Below, piece by piece: positions 5,647-8,866 of a DNA stretch of 8,866 nucleotides. A program made the translations under genes and the position numbers. Every line of letters starts with the position of its first letter. Position 1 is the stretch's first letter. The stretch comes from Candidatus Methanodesulfokora sp. GTDB taxonomy: Archaea; Korarchaeota; Korarchaeia; Korarchaeales; Korarchaeaceae. The notes beneath the pieces are model-generated. The model had not been told where the DNA came from, searched no databases, and saw only the letters and a program-made list of their open reading frames with translations. Where the stretch lies: NCBI GenBank assembly GCA_023269865.1, contig JAGDWR010000037.1, forward strand, positions 10,002-18,867, in the 5' to 3' direction.

Positions 5647-6252
5647 ATGGAAAAGGGAGGTCCAGAGGAGCGACAAAAAGGAAAAATAATTCCGAAAAGA
5701 GATCCGGAAATAAAAATACAAAATGTAGTGTCCTCTGCTGACATAAATCAAAGACTGGATCTTCATGAGATAGCCAAGAAGATAAAAGAATCCAGATACG
5801 AACCGGATAAATTTCCTGGTCTAGTTCTCAAGTTAAGCGAGCCAAAGGCAGCACTCCTCCTATTTAGTAGTGGAAAGTTTGTCTGCACTGGGACAAAATC
5901 CGTTGAAGAGTCTGCAAGAGCTATATACAAGGCGATAGAGAAACTTGAGAAACATGGGATAAAAGTTGGATCCAAGCCTCTTATAAAGGCCGAGAACATA
6001 GTAGCCTCAGCATCTCTCTTCCTCGAGGTTGACATAGAGAGGCTAGCTATGGATATGCCAAACACTTTATATGAGCCTGAACAGTTTCCGGGTCTTATTT
6101 TCAGGATGAAGGATCCTGACGTGGTCTTCCTCATATTCTCCTCAGGAAGTCTTGTATGTACTGGAGCTAAAGTGGAGGGTGATGTTAAAAAAGCAGTTTA
6201 TAAATTGAGGGACATTCTCCTGGAGGGAGGCTATGCAGTTAGAGCTTTCTGA
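5647..6252 (+). CDS. tbp: TATA-box-binding protein (TBP)
   Basis: A 201-aa general transcription factor that binds and bends TATA boxes and recruits TFB and RNA polymerase. The saddle is built from two direct repeats, about 22-107 and 113-201. Matching landmarks are YEPDKFPGL (51-59) and YEPEQFPGL (142-150), and FSSGKFVCTGTK (73-84) and FSSGSLVCTGAK (164-175). The four DNA-kinking phenylalanines appear as F56, F73, F147 and F164. The first 20 residues form a charged tail (GPEERQKGKIIPKRDPE) outside the core; TBPs of about 200 aa are usual in crenarchaea-like lineages. There is no acidic C-terminal tail. The start is ATG 5647 with AGGTG upstream. Its end overlaps the AMMECR1-domain gene by 20 bases, so it heads a three-gene operon. 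The promoter carries two opposed TATA elements, which suggests autoregulation (inference). Confidence 0.97.
   Translation: MEKGGPEERQKGKIIPKRDPEIKIQNVVSSADINQRLDLHEIAKKIKESRYEPDKFPGLVLKLSEPKAALLLFSSGKFVCTGTKSVEESARAIYKAIEKLEKHGIKVGSKPLIKAENIVASASLFLEVDIERLAMDMPNTLYEPEQFPGLIFRMKDPDVVFLIFSSGSLVCTGAKVEGDVKKAVYKLRDILLEGGYAVRAF
6222..6230 (+). promoter_or_regulatory. Ribosome binding site of the AMMECR1-domain gene, inside tbp
   Basis: GGAGGGAGG contains two overlapping GGAGG sites. The first (6222-6226) ends 6 bases before ATG 6233. It lies within the coding end of tbp, which supports independent or coupled initiation at 6233. Confidence 0.7.
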
Positions 6253-6841
6253 AAAACAGGGAGAAAGCCTAGTAAGGCTTGCTAGAAGGGCTATAGAGAG
6301 ATACCTTATAGACGGGGAGATAACTGATGAAAAAACGGAAGATGAAAGGCTCATGGAAAAATCAGGTGTTTTTGTCACATTATATAAATATCCAGAAAAA
6401 CTTCTTAGGGGTTGCATAGGCTTTCCTTATCCCATTTATCCTTTGTGGGAGGCTGTTAAAAAAGCAGCAATAGCCTCAGCTGTAGAAGATCCCAGATTTC
6501 CTCCCCTCTCCTTATCGGAACTTCCAACTGTTATAATCGAGGTATCAGTGCTAACTGTACCGGAAAGACTTGATGCAGAATCACCGGAGAAACTTTTATC
6601 TTTTATTGAGATAGGAAAGCATGGATTAATAGTAAAAAGAGGCATGAGAAGCGGTCTCCTTCTCCCCCAAGTGGCAACTGAGTATGGATGGGATGAAGAG
6701 ACATTCTTAAGTGAGACCTGTCTAAAAGCAGGATTGCCTGAAGACTGCTGGAGGAAAAAGGGGACCGAGGTCTACAGATTTGAGGCAGAGATATTTGAGG
6801 AAGTGAGACCTCTTGGACCTGTGAAAAGAGTGAGTCGATGA
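6233..6841 (+). CDS. AMMECR1 domain-containing protein
   Basis: A 202-aa protein carrying a full AMMECR1 domain, recognised by the signature LRGCIG (58-63) and the blocks DPRFPPLSLSELP (86-98), VSVLTVPERL (104-113), GKHGLIVKRG (128-137) and LLLPQVATEYGWD (142-154). The domain occurs in archaea, bacteria and eukaryotes. Its biochemical function is not established; in other genomes it is found next to or fused with Memo-like and radical SAM proteins. The conserved cysteine of RGCIG (C61) is present, with further cysteines at 163 and 172. No signal peptide or membrane segment is seen, so it is cytosolic. It overlaps tbp by 20 bases and the following glycosyltransferase by 4 bases (ATGA), placing it firmly in the tbp operon. 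No Memo or radical SAM partner lies in this window. Confidence 0.93.
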   Translation: MQLELSEKQGESLVRLARRAIERYLIDGEITDEKTEDERLMEKSGVFVTLYKYPEKLLRGCIGFPYPIYPLWEAVKKAAIASAVEDPRFPPLSLSELPTVIIEVSVLTVPERLDAESPEKLLSFIEIGKHGLIVKRGMRSGLLLPQVATEYGWDEETFLSETCLKAGLPEDCWRKKGTEVYRFEAEIFEEVRPLGPVKRVSR

Positions 6842-7950
6842 GATTTTACATATCATTTGTGGGCATAGGCTATGGACATGCCTCTAGGTGCATAAATATA
6901 GCTAGAAAATTGATAAAGATGGGCCATGAAGTCTTCTTATCATCTTATGGAGATGGACTGGGATACGTAGCCAGAGAGTCCCCAGATATCCCATTGGTAA
7001 TCGGGGGAGAAAAAGTTGCTTGGAAGATGAGGGAAGATGGAAGCCCGGATATAAAGGGAACTTTGGCAAGACTTCCGTTATACGCTCTAAGATTCTTTGG
7101 CCATGTAAAGGGAGAGCTGGAGAACATAGAGGCCGTATCACCCGACGTCGTAATTTCAGATTCCAGAATATCAACTATAATAGCAGCTAGATCCCTGGGA
7201 TTTCCCCTGTCTGTTATAGTGAACCAGCCTAGGATACTGCTGGATAGTCCTCTTCTTCAGAAGGGGACGACAAAACTCATGGGCACTGCTTGGAATCTGT
7301 CAAACTCTATTATAATGGCAGATCTTCCACCTCCCTACACGATAAGCAGGGCTCATGTAGAGGATCTTCCCAAAAGTCTGTACGATAGACTTGAGTTCGT
7401 CGGGCCCATAGTAAGGAGGGTGAAAAAAGCAAACGAAGAGGAAAGAAGAGTGCTGGTGCTTATATCAGGACCTCTTCATGAAAGAATTCCCTTGATAAAT
7501 TCCCTCCTCCCGATGATAAGAGAGAACGATGAGGAAGATATACAGTTTATAGTCTCTCTTGGGGATGCCGGAAGCTCTTATGTGGAAAGGGGGAGAAATT
7601 ATGTCATACACGGATGGCTTCAAGATAAATGGGAAGTACTCAGAAGATCCGACTTGGTGGTATGCAGAGGAGGACACACAACCATATCTGAGGCAATTTT
7701 ATCCGGAATACCCGTGATATCCATACCAGTTCCCGGTCACAGCGAGAAGTGGGAGAACTCAAGAAGCATAGAGAGAATTGGAGCAGGCCTAGTACTGGAG
7801 CAGGATAGGATAAACTTATTTTTTAATTATGTAAAAACTATACTAGAAAATCAAGAATATTATAAAAAAGCAAATGAAATTGCAAGAAGGTTCTCCCGCT
7901 GGAACTCTGTTGATAGGGCAATAGGGATAATACTTTCCTCTATACACTAA
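6838..7950 (+). CDS. GT-B fold glycosyltransferase, MurG/UGT-like
   Basis: A 370-aa protein with two Rossmann-like halves. The N-terminal half opens with a strand and the glycine loop GIGYGHASR (9-17), typical of MurG-like enzymes that bind lipid-linked or hydrophobic acceptors. The C-terminal half has VLVLISGP (205-212), HGW (258-260), the nucleotide-sugar loop CRGGHTTISEAILSGIPVISIP (276-297), with the family GGH-T-x-x-E pattern, and PGHSEKWEN (299-307), where related enzymes place a histidine and the D/E-Q or E-N pair near the sugar. Donor is probably a UDP-sugar; the acceptor is unknown. There is no membrane helix or signal peptide, so it would act in the cytosol or at the inner membrane face, for example in glycolipid or N-glycan assembly. 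ATG 6838 overlaps the previous stop as ATGA. Its stop overlaps the convergent stop at 7947-7949. Confidence 0.85.
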   Translation: MRFYISFVGIGYGHASRCINIARKLIKMGHEVFLSSYGDGLGYVARESPDIPLVIGGEKVAWKMREDGSPDIKGTLARLPLYALRFFGHVKGELENIEAVSPDVVISDSRISTIIAARSLGFPLSVIVNQPRILLDSPLLQKGTTKLMGTAWNLSNSIIMADLPPPYTISRAHVEDLPKSLYDRLEFVGPIVRRVKKANEEERRVLVLISGPLHERIPLINSLLPMIRENDEEDIQFIVSLGDAGSSYVERGRNYVIHGWLQDKWEVLRRSDLVVCRGGHTTISEAILSGIPVISIPVPGHSEKWENSRSIERIGAGLVLEQDRINLFFNYVKTILENQEYYKKANEIARRFSRWNSVDRAIGIILSSIH

Positions 7951-8426
7951 GCTAATGCATGCGTTACAGCCCATCTTATCTTCCTTATCAACTCAAATCC
8001 TCTATCCCTTGGGAACCTCCTTATCTCTATGCTGACAAGCTTCCCATCCGAGCTGTTTATGGAATATTCCATCTCAGGAAATTCGTTTTTCACAGATCTG
8101 AGCTCTCCTTCTATCCAAGATTTTATTGGCTTTTTATCAGAGCTTATCTCCACCTCTCCTGGCTCAAATCTTATGAGCCTGTTCACCTCATCGTATATTA
8201 TCGATCCTATTATCCTGTTCTTCGAATCCTTTATCTCAATTCTCTTTCCCTCAGGTTTTTTCATTAAATCAGCTGTAACAACAGTCTCCCTAACAAGTAT
8301 ATCATCTATCACCTCTATTATCTTTGAGAGCCTCTCCACCTCCTCATTTAGCCTCTTAACTCTCTTCTTAAGAATATCTCTCAGCTCTAATAGAGCTTTT
8401 ATTCTTTTTTCCCTTTCCTCAGACAA
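7947..8426 (-). CDS. Uncharacterised protein with N-terminal coiled coil, coupled to lysyl-tRNA synthetase
   Basis: I do not recognise this 159-aa protein. Residues 3-46 form a highly charged heptad-like helix (KRIKALLELRDILKKR, then RLNEEVERLSKIIEVID), a likely coiled coil. After a linker, residues 60-159 look like a compact alpha/beta domain: short strands around KRIEIKD (61-67) and RIIGSIIYDE (71-80), then EVEISS, a helix WIEGELRSVKNEF (104-116), strands YSIN and VSIEIRRF (131-138), and a final helix. It lacks cysteines, membrane segments and known catalytic motifs. The TTG start at 8426 directly abuts the TAA of lysK, and AAGGTGAT lies 4 bases upstream, so the start is well supported and translation is probably coupled. 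A structural or RNA/DNA-binding partner role is possible but is only a guess. Its stop TAG overlaps the glycosyltransferase TAA on the other strand. Confidence 0.8.
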   Translation of the reverse strand: MSEEREKRIKALLELRDILKKRVKRLNEEVERLSKIIEVIDDILVRETVVTADLMKKPEGKRIEIKDSKNRIIGSIIYDEVNRLIRFEPGEVEISSDKKPIKSWIEGELRSVKNEFPEMEYSINSSDGKLVSIEIRRFPRDRGFELIRKIRWAVTHALA

Positions 8427-8866
8427 TTATATCACCTTGACATTTTTCATGTTGTTTTCAATAATATCTTTTACCTTGCCTACACCTAATCTCTTTATCA
8501 GGGGCCCGAGCTTAGGTCCTCTTGATTCCCCGCTGAGCAACATATAGAAAGCAGTGAAGAAATCCTCCGCCTTTATCCCATGCTCTTTCAGCAAATCAAA
8601 AATCAAGTTTTGTATTTCTTCACTGCTCATCCTCTCATCAAGTTTGTCTAAGAATTTCTTTATCATGGTAAATACATCTTTTTTTAGAAGGATTTCCTGT
8701 GCTACAGAGGATTTTATATCTCTTACATAATTTAATGCAAATATTACTTTCTCTCTAAAATCTCTATTCGATAAAAGTTCCTCCTTCGGAATGTCATAGT
8801 ATCTTCCTATGAGCTCGGCAGCTAGGTCAATGATCTCATCATCCGATCCTCTGGGAAGGATGCCAA
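8427..8866 (-). CDS. lysK: Class I lysyl-tRNA synthetase, C-terminal anticodon-binding part
   Basis: The frame is open to the window edge with no stop, giving the last 145 residues; the ATG at 8666 is internal. It is all-helical and matches the C-terminal domain of class I lysyl-tRNA synthetase. The key block is FFTAFYMLLSGESRGPKLGPLI, at 8559-8494 on the minus strand, where the family reads F-x-x-(I/F)Y-x-x-L-x-G-x-x-RGP-(R/K)-(L)G. The upstream stretch GSDDEIIDLAAELIGRYYDI is also in keeping with the family. The enzyme charges tRNA-Lys; the HIGH and KMSKS catalytic motifs lie beyond the window, so activity cannot be judged. Class I LysRS is the usual archaeal form in euryarchaea, while most crenarchaea use the unrelated class II enzyme. 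Directly followed, without a gap, by the coiled-coil protein gene. Confidence 0.85.
   Translation of the reverse strand, partial: GILPRGSDDEIIDLAAELIGRYYDIPKEELLSNRDFREKVIFALNYVRDIKSSVAQEILLKKDVFTMIKKFLDKLDERMSSEEIQNLIFDLLKEHGIKAEDFFTAFYMLLSGESRGPKLGPLIKRLGVGKVKDIIENNMKNVKVI
8431..8438 (-). promoter_or_regulatory. Ribosome binding site of the coiled-coil gene, inside lysK
   Basis: On the minus strand AAGGTGAT matches the GGAGGTGAT consensus at seven of eight bases and ends 4 bases before the TTG at 8426. It decides in favour of this TTG start, which otherwise would be doubtful. Confidence 0.75.

Noticed and set aside
5763..6134. Open frame of 123 codons on the minus strand inside tbp
   Set aside because: Shadow of the TBP repeats; no family features of its own.
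8029..8547. Open frame of 172 codons on the plus strand
   Set aside because: It is the antisense shadow of the coiled-coil gene and the lysK end, is rich in Ser/Phe/Ile as expected for a reverse reading, and has no homology I recognise or ribosome binding site.
1..8866. tRNA genes, CRISPR arrays, insertion sequences, toxin-antitoxin pairs or defence genes
   Set aside because: No T-loop consensus, spaced direct repeats, transposase motifs or small toxin-like gene pairs were found by reading both strands; the coding space is filled by conserved genes.

Overview
The window reads as a stretch of chromosomal housekeeping genes from a thermophilic archaeon, most likely of the TACK superphylum. The evidence is the gene content: a group II chaperonin (thermosome), the archaeal RNA polymerase subunit RpoK, the chromatin protein Alba, a two-repeat TATA-binding protein and an Lhr helicase. 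Gene starts carry GGAGGTGAT-type ribosome binding sites and archaeal TATA boxes, arginine is mostly AGA/AGG and isoleucine mostly ATA. A class I lysyl-tRNA synthetase together with Alba and a TBP with an N-terminal extension would fit a Korarchaeota-, Thaumarchaeota- or Bathyarchaeota-like lineage, but I cannot fix the lineage from this sequence alone. I see no insertion sequence, CRISPR array, tRNA, rRNA or foreign island.

Layout. Positions 1-261 (+) hold the C-terminal end of a hexulose-6-phosphate synthase-like (HUMPS family) gene. It converges with lhr (342-3182, -), a large DEVH-box helicase. A 104-bp divergent promoter region separates lhr from the thermosome gene (3287-4939, +). The rpoK start codon lies inside the end of the thermosome gene (4929-5129). 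Alba (5212-5493, +) has its own promoter, and so does tbp (5647-6252, +). tbp heads a tightly overlapping operon with an AMMECR1-domain gene (6233-6841) and a GT-B glycosyltransferase (6838-7950). On the opposite strand, and converging with it so that the two stop codons overlap, lies lysK-orfX: the C-terminal domain of class I lysyl-tRNA synthetase (8427-8866, running off the window), followed without a gap by an unrecognised 159-aa coiled-coil protein (7947-8426).

How the genes fit together. The middle of the window is devoted to gene expression: TBP recruits polymerase to TATA promoters, RpoK is an assembly/stability subunit of that polymerase, Alba coats DNA and RNA, and the thermosome folds proteins. 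The four promoters carry small inverted repeats at positions where a regulator could act. The clearest is at tbp, where a second, inverted copy of the TATA box sits over the predicted transcription start; this is a simple candidate for autorepression by TBP. The least understood parts are the AMMECR1-glycosyltransferase pair attached to tbp and the coiled-coil protein attached to lysK. I found no obviously new defence or mobile system; the novelty candidates are regulatory elements and these uncharacterised, translationally coupled genes. All intergenic stretches are shorter than 300 bases.
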